DNA of 50,738 bases from Byssothecium circinans (Eukaryota; Ascomycota; Dothideomycetes; Pleosporales; Massarinaceae), in assembly GCA_010015675.1 (NCBI GenBank), contig ML977008.1, positions 470,878 through 521,615 on the forward strand. The letters are read 5' to 3'. The number at the start of each line of letters is the position of its first letter. Positions within the stretch are counted from its first letter, which is position 1. A program made the translations under genes and the position numbers. Positions 30,033-41,252 of the stretch are shown in pieces. Under the pieces are notes generated by a model. It did not search any database. It saw only the letters and a program-made list of their open reading frames with translations, and was not told the DNA's origin.

Positions 30033-30582
30033 TATGTTGTACCTTGCGTGCTGACTATAATAGTAAGAACTTACTAGGATACGCCAACTCTAGCCTTCAC
30101 GGCACTCAATCACAAGGCTTGCAATCCGATGAATGGTTAGCATTGCCATTCTCTAACATCTAGCTCCACCGATCATGGTTCGAGTATCACAACCTTAGCT
30201 GAGAGGGATAGAATAGTACTATATGAAAACATCAGAATAAAAAAAAAAAAAAAAAAAAAACCCCACCTGGTCGCAACTCGATACATTCCCGCGTGAAATT
30301 TCTACCTCTTGAACTAAAGCAGAAGAAAAAGGCTGCGAGGTCGATGGATGGATAGAGATACATCTACATCCACCGTTACACGACTACACAGCTTCCCTTC
30401 CCTTCCCCGAAAAAGGGAAAAAACAAGAAAATTGGAATAAAATTTGGGATAAAGAAAAATAAAAGCGCGGGTATCATTAGAATCTTCCTCCAATGTACTG
30501 GGTAAAAAATGCCCGTTCTGTAGGAAACAAGGGTAAAACAAACGCCAGGGCAATGCATACTTCTATTACATCCATCCATCTA
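30033..30582. other. Intergenic with a 22-nt poly(A) run
   Basis: A run of 22 A (30239-30260) followed by CCCC interrupts an otherwise unremarkable spacer between the copy-3 gene and the 3' end of the phosphodiesterase gene. No target-site duplication or retroposon body was seen around it. It marks the transition from the accessory half to the housekeeping block. Confidence 0.45.
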
Positions 30583-32781
30583 TCATCTCCCTCCCTTCTC
30601 CTCCTTCATCTTCCCCTCCTCTTCCCCACCCTTCCCAGGCAAATGATCATTCAAAAAGCTCTCCACCCAAGCCCCCGCATTCTCCCCCTTATGCGTCAGC
30701 CACTCCCACCAGCTCTCTTCAGCCTGACTAGACTGCGCCGGCGGAGCGCTCGACGTAGGCGACGCAGCGAGAGTAGGAATGAGAGAAGTGGATGGACTCG
30801 GGGTTGGTGACGGGGAGGGGGGAGGATCGGCGGGTGTTTCGTTGGGAGGTACTTCGGGGTCGCTGTGTAGACCTACTGGTTTGAGGGGCAGGCGGAGGGT
30901 GCCGTTATTGGGAGCGGGAGTGATGTTGATGGAGTCGCATATAATGTTGTAAAGTTGAATGTTTTCTGCGCAAAAAGTCAGTGCTGAAAAGTAAGTGGAA
31001 ATGATATAGCAGTACTTACGGAAAGGTTCAACACGGCTATTCGGCTTGTGAGGGAATGCCGGGCCTCTCGCGACAAAAATGGCCCTCATGAGTGGGTGTT
31101 CGTGATCATACCCATGGATACCGCGGGGATGGTACACTTCGCCATTCTTCTTCATCTCTTCCACGTCGCCATTACTCTTGTCCACAATAGCCCAGCCAGC
31201 TTTGGGTATAATCCATAGCGGAGCAATACGTTCGTTTTGGTGGAAATGGTAGCGTTCGGGCATGTCTTTGTCGCGGAGATAGACTTCGATGCTCGACATG
31301 TTCTTCGCCCTATCGACGATCTGCTTGTGCAGACGTTCGAGATCGGCGGGCTTCTTGGGCCGCAGACCGTAGTGTGGCCAGCCGTCAATGTGTTCCAGTT
31401 CTGTTGGATCGACCAGGTCTTCTAGCTGGATGAGACGGGAGGTGTCGGTCGTAGCCATGCCGTGATCCGAGACTACTACGACGTTGACAATGTCTGTCAA
31501 ATTGCGGTCTTGCAAACCTTTCAAGATACCTCCGACCATTGTATCCGCGTTCTTGATCGTTTGTCGGATTTCGGTGCTGTTCGGCCCATATCTGTGCCCA
31601 TCGCTGTCCACATTCGGAACGTATGCAGCGATGAGTTGAGGACGCGACTGATCCATGTTGGCGCTGATATCCAGAGGTCCAGGCATATCAAGGAATTCCA
31701 TGATACGATCCACCTTCCGCGGTAGCGCTTCAGATCCGTTGTACTTGTCGACGTATGCCGGCTCGAACGGCGCATCGTGCATCTCCGATCCGGGCCACAT
31801 ATGCACTGCGGCGCGCACACTCTGTCTCTCTGCAGTCTCCCATATCGGTTCTCCTCCCCACCAATATGCCTGCATACTCCGCTTGGGATCGGTATAGTAG
31901 AATTCCTTTTTTAAAGTTGGGTCCCAAAATGTATTCCCCACGACTCCGTGGCTTTCTGGGTATAAGCCCGTCGCCATGGTGAAGTGGTTCGGGAAGGTCA
32001 CAGACGGAAAGCTGGGTAGCATGTACTTTGGCGATATTCCTTCTTCAACGAACTTGTTCAACGTAGGTGTGAGGCCACGGTACAGGAAGTCGGCGCGGAA
32101 TCCATCCAGGGATATCAAAATAGTGGTGGGTGCAAATAATGAAGTGCCATTCGACACCATCGTCATTGCCTTTGCCGCCGCTATCGCCTTCGAACGCGAA
32201 GAGCTCGATACCCGATAGGCGGCGAATAGGAGGATGAGGAATGCGGCGATGATGCTGATATAGATGAAGACTCGTCGATGTAGACGTTTCCGCCGAGACT
32301 GTTCGTCCATTTAGTTTTCAACTTGTACAGGCAGCGTTCCACATACCTTTCTCTGCACACCCAAAGCCTTCAACTTTTGCTCATCACTCTCGCTCGACCT
32401 CCTCCCTGACTCCAAACTCTCACTCGAGTCCCTCGCCCCAATCTCCTCCATCTCATACATCAACGACGCGCTCTCTCCGTTCCCACCCCTCTTTCCTCTC
32501 CGTCTCTCCTTGCTCTTCTTCTCCCTTTGTGCATCTTCCTTCTCGTGCTTCCCAATCTTAACACTTTTCTTCTTGAACAAGCCCTCCTTCTGCGTCAATA
32601 GACGCTCCCGCTCGTCCTCGCTTTCTAGTATATCGCGATCCACATCCGAGACTTCCCCAGAGAGCCGCCCGTTGTAGGATTCGTTGTCGGAGGAGTGCTC
32701 GTAGAGGGTCTGTTCATCGGCGCTCATTGTGTCCGATTCGGAGATCCGCGGTGGGATGACGGCACGCGCTTGGGTCGGCAT
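30583..32781 (-). CDS. Ectonucleotide pyrophosphatase/phosphodiesterase, type II membrane protein
   Basis: Exons are 32781-32347, 32298-31020 and 30965-30583, for 698 aa. A charged cytosolic tail of about 145 residues (KERRRGKRGG and acidic clusters) is followed by RRKRLHRR and the membrane anchor VFIYISIIAAFLILLFAAY. The lumenal catalytic domain has TTILISLDGFRADFLYRGLT (first metal site), SFPSVTFPNHFTMATGLYPE (Thr nucleophile and NPP block), NVDSDGHRYGP, VVVSDHGMA and GYDHEHPLMRAIFVARGP (second metal His). The end is Pro/Ser/Thr-rich. The enzyme hydrolyses nucleotide di- and triphosphates or phosphodiesters, in the vacuole or cell surface as for yeast Npp1/2. Starts at 32847 and 32727 are also in frame. 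Intron 2 (54 nt) is stop-free and in frame. Confidence 0.87.
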
Positions 32782-33174
32782 ATTGTATGTAGGGCGTGTA
32801 GAAGTTTGCAATATGGGGTTTACATTGTTCGTGAAGGGGAGTGGCAATGCGACGTCGAGCGCAGTTTATCTGATGTCTCGGGTTGTCTGCTGATTCAGAG
32901 CTTGGCAACTCGTGTTTCAGCGAGGAATGCCGCCCCAGTATTTATATGTTTCATATTTAGACGACATCTGGAAACGCACGAGACCATATCATAATATTGT
33001 TTGGAGAAGTAATAGACCTAGACAAAATCCAGATTTAAAATATAGGAGGTGGCGAAAAATTCGAGATTTCTTAAAGGTCAAAGCATAATAATGGTGCATC
33101 GTCTTTCACACACGATGTACCCATTGCCGACAGATACTAATCGTTTGCCACGTTCGAATACTAATCCAGTAACC
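32782..33174. other. Intergenic between the phosphodiesterase promoter and the unknown gene's 3' end
   Basis: It carries the promoter of the phosphodiesterase gene on the right flank, AT-rich around 32935-33055. No gene seen. Confidence 0.4.
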
Positions 33175-34440
33175 TCATGCCACCTTGATTACCGCGTTCT
33201 CGCCCCCATCAAGCCAGCTCGCCCCCGTCACTGCAACCTTGCCGTGCGAACAAAGCCACAACGACAACCAAGTGTGCTCTACAATCTCGCCCCAGCAATA
33301 GAGACGCACAATTCCCAACTGGCGAGGTTGATCGGCCTCCCGATGAAGAGTCACGCCCCATCCAAATTTATCGCTCTCAATGTATTCACTGAGCGATGTC
33401 CAGAATTCGCCTTGGACCTGGATAGACCATGCTTTGGTGTCCACGAACCAATGCCCACGCTCGTCCGCTGCCAAATTTCGAGAAATTTTGGAAGGTGTGA
33501 ATCGCTTTGGGTTCTGCTGCTTGAGGAGGTGCAGGACCTTGGTGATCTGGGATGGTAGGGTGCCTGGTGTCTCCACGGAAACTTTTGGTGCTGGAGGTAC
33601 AACTTCGAAAGGAAGATTTTGAAAGTCAAATGCAGATGCAACTCCGTTATCAAGTCTTGTATCCGACACATGCGCAGGTGCTGGTATTTGTACTGTTGAC
33701 AGGGGCGGCGGTGGCATGGTGGTCTTTGACAATGCTGCAACCGTAACCATAGAGATAGGCGCCTTGACTGGTGACCGACTTGTCCTTCCACCTCGAGATG
33801 ATTCAAAGTGAGCGTTTCCTGTGGACGTCGCGAGAGCTGCGCGCTCAGCTTCAGGTACAGTCTCATCGTCCGACGTATCTTCGGAAGTAGTAGACAATGT
33901 ATCCGATGCTTGACTTTCGACCCCCAACACCTGACTCTGCATGGCTTGGTATGCAAGCTGAGTATCGTCGATGATTGCGTCCTCAAAATTGGTAGATGGC
34001 ACATTGAGACCAAAGCTCTGACGCTTAGCTTTACTGACACTCGCTCTTGCGGTATTTTGCTTTCGCCATCGAGCTTGGATGCGCTCGAGTTGTTCGAGCC
34101 TGCTGATGGGTTCCTGACTGTCCTCTTGGGTTGATTCGTGGGTATAGCTGTGGTGCGGGCTGGTGTACTGATTCCCAGACCCTACGCCGGAGGGAAAGCT
34201 TCCATATGTGTCGTTGCTGATGTTCGCATCATGTGTTCCAATGGGGGAAGATGTGTTCTCAGGATGGCTGTCGAAAGAATCTTCCAATATGGTTCCATCA
34301 GCCTCATCGGGCTCTGCATCTTGCGGGGTAGCACGATACGCCTCGAATCGGCTGTATTCTTCGGCCAGAGAACGATAGAAGTCGTCGTTCTTCGTCGTTG
34401 TTGGAGCTGACACGTGAACGAGGATCTCCGGTTCGCCCAT
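33175..34440 (-). CDS. Conserved-looking hypothetical protein, 421 aa, with a C-terminal globular domain
   Basis: One uninterrupted exon. The first ~280 residues are Ser/Thr/Glu/Pro-rich and probably disordered, with an RLEQLERIQARWRKQNTARA helix near residue 115. The last ~120 residues look folded: ITKVLHLLKQQNPKRFTPSK, GHWFVDTKAWSIQVQGEFWT, then KFGWGVTLHRE and IVEHTWLSLWLCSHGKVAV. I do not recognise the family. Trp-rich beta-type sequence at the end with a long acidic N-terminus could suit a nuclear or scaffold protein, but that is a guess. It is divergent from eIF3d across 261 bp. Confidence 0.65.
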   Translation of the reverse strand: MGEPEILVHVSAPTTTKNDDFYRSLAEEYSRFEAYRATPQDAEPDEADGTILEDSFDSHPENTSSPIGTHDANISNDTYGSFPSGVGSGNQYTSPHHSYTHESTQEDSQEPISRLEQLERIQARWRKQNTARASVSKAKRQSFGLNVPSTNFEDAIIDDTQLAYQAMQSQVLGVESQASDTLSTTSEDTSDDETVPEAERAALATSTGNAHFESSRGGRTSRSPVKAPISMVTVAALSKTTMPPPPLSTVQIPAPAHVSDTRLDNGVASAFDFQNLPFEVVPPAPKVSVETPGTLPSQITKVLHLLKQQNPKRFTPSKISRNLAADERGHWFVDTKAWSIQVQGEFWTSLSEYIESDKFGWGVTLHREADQPRQLGIVRLYCWGEIVEHTWLSLWLCSHGKVAVTGASWLDGGENAVIKVA

Positions 34441-34701
34441 GGTTGCGGAAGTGAGTCGAGGTGCTGCGTGCCGCCATCATATTGGCGAGCACAGGGCAAT
34501 CCTTTATAGCCGGGTGCAGGCCGGCATGGGAGAATGTCGTTTGTGTGGTGAAGGTCGACGGCTCACGCTCGAGGTCTAGCCTCGCTCGGCAAAACTATTA
34601 GCCTAGCGCGCCAAGACTTAGTGCCGCACTTCGCGATTCGCTTTTAGAATTGTTCGCAAAGGCAAAAGCAGCCCCACCACAACAAAACAACCGCAGGCAA
34701 C
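34441..34701. promoter_or_regulatory. Short divergent promoter of the unknown gene and eIF3d
   Basis: 261 bp between two start codons on opposite strands. It contains CG-rich boxes (GCCTCGCTCGG) and a C/A-rich leader right before the eIF3d ATG. No defined factor site is claimed. Confidence 0.5.
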
Positions 34702-36538
34702 ATGGCTCCGGCTTCTCTTCTCGACCTCGTCGCGGCTCTGCCGACAGATGATCAATGGGGTCCCCATATTTCGAGCGAGACGATGCTCGACGGCGTGCCG
34801 TATGCGCCCTACTCAAAGGGCGACAAACTCGGGCGCATGGCGGACTGGACAGAAGGAAAGGATAGGGACAGGCAAGGACGTCAAAACTACGGCAACAGGA
34901 ACTATAGGGGTATGGATTGCTCAAAATTCTACTTTTTTCCAACCGCAGACACCAAAACTAACACTGCCCCGCAGACCAGCAAGTATACGGCGCAAACCAG
35001 CAGACGAACCCCTTCGCGATCCAGGCTGCCGAAGAAGAGGCTTCCTTCTCCGTCGTCGACAACACACGAACTTCCGCCAGGGGCCGAGGCTTTGGCCGGG
35101 GTGGTGGAACGGTTTTCGGACGCGGACGCGGACAGCGGGGCGGACAGGCACAGCGCGGTGGACGGGGCACTTTCCAGCGTGTCGGTGGCCGTGGCGGACA
35201 GCAGTACGATAACCGCGGCGGACGAGGCGGAAGAGGAGGACGCCGGTTCGGCTGGAGGGACGACAAGCCCCAGCGCAACCGCGATGCCTCAGTGCAGGTC
35301 AAGCCCGACTGGCAAGTGCGCGAGGAGATCGACTTTGCTCGTCTTGCGAAGCTCAACCTGGCTACCGGCGAAGGCGAAGACATCGAGAGCTACGGATTCC
35401 TGTACTACTACGACCGAGCCTACGACAAGCAACCGGGCGCCGTCACTTCACAGCGGAAACTCAACGTTCTCGAGCGCGCAGCTTACAATGTCACCACCTC
35501 GAGCGATCCCATACTGCAAGAGTTGGCTGAGAAGGACGAGGCGACCATTTTCGCCACCGATGGCATTTTGTCAATGCTGATGTGTGCAACCAAGTCGGTG
35601 TACTCGTGGGATATCGTCATCACAAAGAGGGGCAACAAGCTCTTCCTCGACAAGCGGGACTCGTCAAGCCTTGACATGGTCACAGTCAACGAAAACGCCA
35701 CAGATGCACCGCTCGAGATCTCAGAAGGCAACAAAGATACCATCAACAACCCGGGCGCGCTGATGATGGAGGCTACCCACATTAACAATGTATTCCCGCT
35801 CCAGGTTGTGAACGAGTCACCGAGCCTGAAGGTGAACATGCCGCACGAGCATCCCTTCTACAATGAGGAGGAAGAGACCGACCCTCCGGCTTCCAAGGCT
35901 TACAGATACCGACGATTCGATCTTTCCCTGGACCAGGATGAGGAGCCACTGCACCTTATCGTGCGAACCGAGCTCGACGCTGTTGTGAAGAACAACATCA
36001 ACGGCGAGGATCAGTACATGACAATCAAGGCTCTCAACGAGTTCGACAACAAGGCACAGGGCAGCGGTGGTGCGCTCGACTGGAGGACCAAATTGGCCAC
36101 TCAGCGTGGTGCTGTCCTGGCTACTGAGATGAAGAACAACTCCTGCAAGCTTGCACGATGGGCAGTTCAGAGCATCCTAGCCAAGGCCGACACCATGAAG
36201 CTTGGGTATGGCATCTCATCCCCTTCTTTATGGCGTTGATACTAACAGACGACAGTTTCGTTTCCCGTGCCAACCCCAAGAACAACAACGACCACATCAT
36301 CCTCGGCGTCCTCACCAACAAGCCCCGCGACTTCACCAATCAAATGGCTCTTAACCTAAACAACGGCTGGGGTATCGTCCGCACCATTGTCGACATGTGC
36401 CTCAAGATGGAGGAGGGCAAGTACGTGCTCGTCAAGGACCCCAACAAGTCTATCCTGCGCTTGTACTCTGTGCCTGAGCATACCTTCGAGGAGGACGCTG
36501 AAGAGAGCCAGATCCCAGAGGAGGATGCTGATGAATAA
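34702..36538 (+). CDS. Eukaryotic translation initiation factor 3 subunit D
   Basis: Exons are 34702-34909, 34975-36205 and 36256-36538, for 573 aa, the normal length. The opening [20 protein letters not shown] and [12 protein letters not shown] is the family signature. A long Gly/Arg-rich (RGG-type) segment follows at about residues 95-150 ([10 protein letters not shown] and similar repeats), then the conserved core [39 protein letters not shown] and [14 protein letters not shown] [19 protein letters not shown]. The C-terminus [18 protein letters not shown] and acidic tail close it. In other eukaryotes eIF3d binds the mRNA cap for specialised translation and sits at the edge of eIF3. The gene is divergent with the unknown at 33175. 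Confidence 0.95.
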
Positions 36539-36868
36539 GTAGATCATGTGGGGTTTGGGTTTGCGTTTCTGTTCATGATTGTATGCCGTATATGATAGAT
36601 AGATGGCGTGGCGTGACGTGTCTAGCGATGAGTAGGCAAAATGCGATGGAGATTGATTCGTTGAGCTCGTCTTTGGTATCTATGCATCTAAAGTCCGTAG
36701 GGATAAGGATGGAAAAAAAGAACTATACACTGCTGAGACGGGACTAGACCAGACCAGACCATACCACGTCCATCCTCAAACGTGGGTGGTGCATAAGCAA
36801 AAACCCATAAAAACGCCGATTTTCACAGTACCTCTTAAGGCTCCGATTCCCAAACTCCATTCACTCAC
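36539..36868. other. Convergent 3' spacer between eIF3d and cystathionine gamma-lyase
   Basis: 330 bp of 3' ends; nothing gene-like. A pyrimidine-rich CCCATTCCCAACCCCAACCCC stretch at about 36885-36905 belongs to the Gly/Val-rich end of the lyase. Confidence 0.4.
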
Positions 36869-38290
36869 TCACGCATGCCCGTTCCCATTCCCAACCCCAA
36901 CCCCCACTCCCTCCCCACCCTTGGTCCCCACAACCGCCTTCCTTAGCGCCTGCAGCACATCCTCCACCAAATCCGCCTCATCCTCGATCCCACAGCTAAC
37001 CCTAACCAAATCATCAAACACGCCAGCCGCCTCGCGCGCCTCCTTCGCGATCCCCGCATGCGTCATAGCACTCGGGACCTCTACCAGACTCTCGACGCCT
37101 CCCAGACTCTCTGCGAGCGTGAAGATCCTAGTAGCCTGGCAGAAGCGCTCAGCGGCCTCATGGCCGCCGTGGATGCGGAAACTCAGCATCCCACCGCCCA
37201 TGCCGTCGCGGTGTTGTTTCTGCGCGATGCTCCACTGCGGATGCGATCGGAGGCCGGGGTAGTTCACCGAGATGACGAGGGGGGAAGCTTCGAGCGCGGT
37301 GGCGATGGCGGTCGCGTTCTTGCTCGCCTCTCGGGCGCGGAGATGCAGTGTCTTGAGCCCGCGGTGCGCGAGCCAGGCATCGAATGCCGACGGGATCGCG
37401 CCAATTGCGTTCTGCAGAAACGCTAGCCGCTCGTATATCTCCTCGCTGTTGAACGCTGCCGCGCCCATGACGACGTCTGAATGCCCGTTGATGTACTTGG
37501 TCACGCTGTGCACGACGATGTCCGCGCCATGGTCGAGCGGGTTCTGTACGTACGGGCTCAGGAACGTGTTATCGACTACGACGAGGATGCCGTGCTGGTG
37601 CGCGGTGGTGGCGACCTTGCGGATGTCGACGAGGCTGAGGGTCGGGTTCGAGGGCGACTCGATCCAGATTAGTTTCGTCTCGGGGCGGATTAGGGACGCG
37701 ATCGAGTCGCCGATGTTGGGGGTGAAGGTTACGAGGACGTCGTGGGTTAGGGCCACTTTGGTGAAGTAGCGGTGCGTGCCGCCGTAGATGTCCGAGACAG
37801 AGATTACGTGCGAGCCTTGGGCGAGGGATTGTAGGATGTTGGCTGTGGTTGCGGAGCCGGAGGAGAAGGCTAGGGCGTAGCGGGCGTGTTCGAGGGCGGC
37901 GATTGCCTTTTCGAAGTTATCTCTATTTCGCCGTCTATGTCAGCTCTTCAACCCCTTCATTATACATCATCAACGTGTGTTGAACTGGATAAGAGAGACG
38001 TACCGGTTCGGATTCGAAGACCGCGAGTACTCGTACAGCCCTACAGGTTTACCCACACTAGTCTGCGCAAATGTCGTCGACAGCGAGATCTATAAATCCT
38101 CAAGAGTCAGTCTTCAACTTCTTTTTGCCTCTCGCCTCCAGAAGTTACGTTGGGATATACGTACCGGCTCAATCACCGCGCCTGTAACGGGATCATGCGG
38201 ACTCCCCGCATGCACAGCCAACGTGCCGAATCGATGCACAGGCGACGGTGCCCGCGGCGGCGTCTCGATCGGATGCTCTGAAAGCGTCAT
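36869..38290 (-). CDS. CYS3: Cystathionine gamma-lyase
   Basis: Exons are 38290-38165, 38089-38004 and 37922-36869, for 421 aa. The PLP fold type I enzyme has YEYSRSSNPNRDNFEKAIAA, AFSSGSATTANILQSLAQGS (phosphate-binding block), IESPSNPTLSLVDI, and VVVDNTFLSPYVQNPLDHGAD leading to the Schiff-base Lys in HSVTKYINGHSD. The end of the core reads MTHAGIAKEAREAAG and SCGIEDEADLVEDV. It cleaves cystathionine to cysteine, ammonia and 2-oxobutyrate in reverse transsulfuration. The best match by these blocks is gamma-lyase over gamma-synthase. A Gly/Val/Asn low-complexity tail of about 17 residues is added at the C-terminus. Cytosolic. Confidence 0.9.
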
Positions 38291-39170
38291 GGTTGCCGGT
38301 TGCTGGTTGTTGGATGTTGGGCTGTTTGATTCCTATGTGGTCGCTTGGGCTCGGAAACTCGGAATATCTCGAATGGTTGTAGAAAACGCGGCTGGCGAAG
38401 TCCGACGGAATGAATTCGAAGGGAAGCGGAAAAAGAAGAAGCCCTAGCTTGTAGATACCGGATTTCCAAAAACCTTTTTAGCGTACCGGCTCGCTCTTGA
38501 TATATCCGTATGGTGGGTTCGCGGGTTCGTGGATCCCTTTGTTTGCCACGGAATGGAAATGTCTGGCGAAATCCGATCGATGGCGCAATCGAAAACGAAA
38601 CGTCTGGGCTTTAAGGCGTTGAGTGATGATGTGATGATGTGATGATGTGATAGCAATCATCAACTAACAATCAATAAAGCTCCTTTAAGAAGAACTGGTC
38701 GAAATCACAATCGAAGAAAGGTTTGCTGCAGTATGTCGTGTCAATAACAAAGCAGCAGCAGCAGGCACCGCCGTGCCTTATAAAGCCTGCCCTGTTCCAG
38801 GTCTGAGCGGTCTGAATAATCCATGGCTGAGAAATGCGACAATAACGATGCGATTACGATATTAAAAAGAATCTGGCGGAGAGATTTGTTGTCCCACAAC
38901 GGTGAACGGCGATCATATCTGGGGTTAGCTTGGATGGTGCAATAATATTTTCCGACGTAAGCGATGATGAGACGAGATGCGGCGCTCGCCTTGTGCCGGC
39001 TTTGCGGCTGCACAGGTACGGCAGGACGCCGAGTTTAATGTGTTATTAGTCATCAGTATGGTTGCGAAAGGAAGGCGGTTATCTTGTGGACTTTATTGCG
39101 TGCATACGAGCGTTGACTTAGTGCTCTGAATTTCCATATGCGACTCTCGGTTCTATGGTACAGGTTTTGA
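38291..39170. other. Intergenic upstream of the lyase and downstream of the autophagy gene
   Basis: No gene is supported in 880 bp. It carries the TGATGATG repeat and a GCAGCAGCAGCAGG stretch near 38751. Confidence 0.4.
38624..38650 (+). repeat. TGATGATG x3.4 minisatellite
   Basis: Three perfect copies of the 8-mer TGATGATG plus TGA, in the lyase promoter region about 335 bp upstream of its start codon. Confidence 0.85.
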
Positions 39171-40770
39171 TTACTTGGGTATCTTTGCGTTATCATCATT
39201 GCGACTCTTGACCCTAGTCCAGCCCTTCACTCCCCTCGCTCTATCCCCTCCGTCATCCAGACCAGTATTGTCCCGCCGCCTATCGCCAACGAGCACCGGA
39301 TCGTCCGTGATCAAATTCTCCATGCCCTCCCACTCCTTCGTATCAAGCTTGTCCCATTCCAGATTCTGCTGCTCCGCGTACAGATACTTCTTAAGCTCGT
39401 CTGTAATCTTGGTTGGCGTCAGGGCCCATCCGCTGAGGTATTGCGCGTTCTCCGCACTGCTCAGGAACGAGTGGGATGCAGTGTGGGACAACTCGCCGAA
39501 ACCGACGGGAGTCTTTCGGATCGGCACTCTAGAGTTGCTCTTTGCAGGTGTAACGTCTTTGTCGAGAGGGTTTTCCGGCCGCTGGGCAAGCTTGGTTTCC
39601 TGTAGAACTAGCAAGCGGTAGAGGTTCCGCCCAATGGAGCAAACATCTTCCCACTGCTCGAACTCATCTTTCATGCCCTGAGTGCGGCAAAGCCATGCGA
39701 CATCGTATGCAAGCAAAGAAACGCCTTCAAGAAAGGTAGAGTAGGCCGGTGCGTCCTCATCAGATAAGTGACTGAGCGGTCGATCGAGGTAGAGCGTCCG
39801 CGGTTTCGGCAAATGTACTCGAGGATCCAACATGCGAGATGCTTCTGGACTCGTGCTCGAGGAGTGTGAAGGTGTAGATCCTGGGAAGGGTATCCTCTTT
39901 CCCGAGTACGAAGACGCAGGACTGAATATAGTGGGTTGGGGATAGTCGTTGTGCGGGAGGGTGATCTCAGCGGGGAGACGGACACCAAGATACCCAGCGA
40001 CTCGAACGACTAGTTGCGCGACGGCGGCAAGCGATGCGGAGAGCTGGTCTGGAGGAGCATCTTGAAAATTGTTAGCGACACATTCAAGAATTTGTAGAGT
40101 ACCACTCACCATTCAATTCCCTGAGATCGACGATCCTAATACGCGTGCCGGGCCCGATGCAATACACCTCCTTGATGCCTCCGTCCTCTTTGCTCCTCCG
40201 TCTGCTGATCTTGAGGCCTGCCAGCCGCGCAGCTGTACCGCACAGGTATGTCCGTATCTCGACCGTGTCCTGGTGTGTCCTGTTGCTCTCGTAGTCCGTC
40301 TTCTTGATAATCTGTCGCACCTTGTTCAGCTCGTTGGCTCGCCGCGAATCCACCCCGTAGGCTACCGACGACATGTCTGATTTCCGTTGTGCGTTGCTAG
40401 CTCGTAGCTCTTCGATCCGCCGTCGCGTCTCGTCCATCTGCGACTTGAGCAGATCGACTTGCTCATCGATAAGGCCCATCCGCTCGTTGATCTCGGTCGT
40501 CTCAGCCTTCGTCCGCTGCAACTCGATGTTGTTCGTACATTCTTGACGGTCCACCAGCAGCCCTCCTTTGGAATCCACCAGCGAGACATGCTGACTAGCC
40601 TTGTCTTCTGAGCCCTCGACGACCGCCTTGACGTGTTTCTCCACTCTCTCCTTCTCTATCAACGTCCTGGCTAGTTCGATGCGGGGTTGTTCGAGGTAGC
40701 TGCGGGCGCAAGTGATGCAGTGAAGCGGGTTGGTATGGTTGCTGGCTTTGCCACAGATGTCGCAACTCAT
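39171..40770 (-). CDS. Atg14/UVRAG-like autophagy subunit of the PI3-kinase complex
   Basis: Exons are 40770-40110 and 40060-39171, for 516 aa, a short intron with a phase-1 join. The N-terminus MSCDICGKASNHTNPLHCIT has a Cys-x2-Cys...His-Cys-x2-Cys cluster as in Atg14 N-termini. It is followed by a long coiled coil (ELARTLIEKERVEKHVKAVV, then INERMGLIDEQVDLLKSQMD, ETRRRIEELRA). The C-terminal half has AEITLPHNDYPQPTIF and the folded part YSTFLEGVSLLAYDVAWLCR, typical of the UVRAG/Atg14 family. Atg14 directs Vps34-Vps15-Vps30 to the phagophore assembly site. Vps38/UVRAG members share the fold, so I do not fix the symbol, though the Cys cluster favours Atg14. Confidence 0.75.
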
Positions 40771-41252
40771 GGCGGCGGCAGGTTATGTGATATCTCCTCC
40801 ACTCGGGATAGTTGTCGGGGTTGAGGGCGATAAGTAGGCGACCATGATTTTTATATCGTTCGCGGCCGCAGCGACTTTATGACCCCATCGGGAGAGGCTA
40901 TCTGCGTGAAAGAAAGAGCCAGTGAGGTTCGTAGATGGCAAAAGTGCTGCCTGCTTGAAGCTGCGAGAAGTAGACGGACGCGTGCCTAGGAGTGAAGGTG
41001 GTTCGAACTTCGCTGGTGGCAGTGGACGTGCTAGTCAGGCACACCGGCGGGACGTGTGACGCACTTTCCGCAGGTCATGGCGCCATGTCGGAAACGGCTA
41101 GCGCCATATCGACCATTGTGCTTTCCATCTTGACCAGCACCATGTCAGTTCTTTTCCACCACCACACCATTTCACTCTCTTTCAAACGCCTCCGGATCGA
41201 GATGAATTGTCTAGCACGGGACTAAGAGCACCGAACCGCTATTCACCGGGCC
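40771..41252. other. Divergent promoter of the autophagy gene and the small unknown gene
   Basis: 482 bp. A 46-codon upstream ATG frame (41083-41223) precedes the main start of the unknown gene but is not clearly translated. No other gene. Confidence 0.4.

Noticed and set aside
30239..30260. Retroposon (SINE/LINE) poly(A) tail
   Set aside because: No element body, promoter box or target-site duplication was found on either side of the A-run.
33049..33558. A 169-codon plus-strand frame under the unknown 421-aa gene
   Set aside because: Antisense to the better-supported gene; no motif.
41083..41223. A regulatory upstream ORF or extra exon for the unknown gene at 41253
   Set aside because: Neither frame nor splice phase connects to the main protein, and nothing shows translation.
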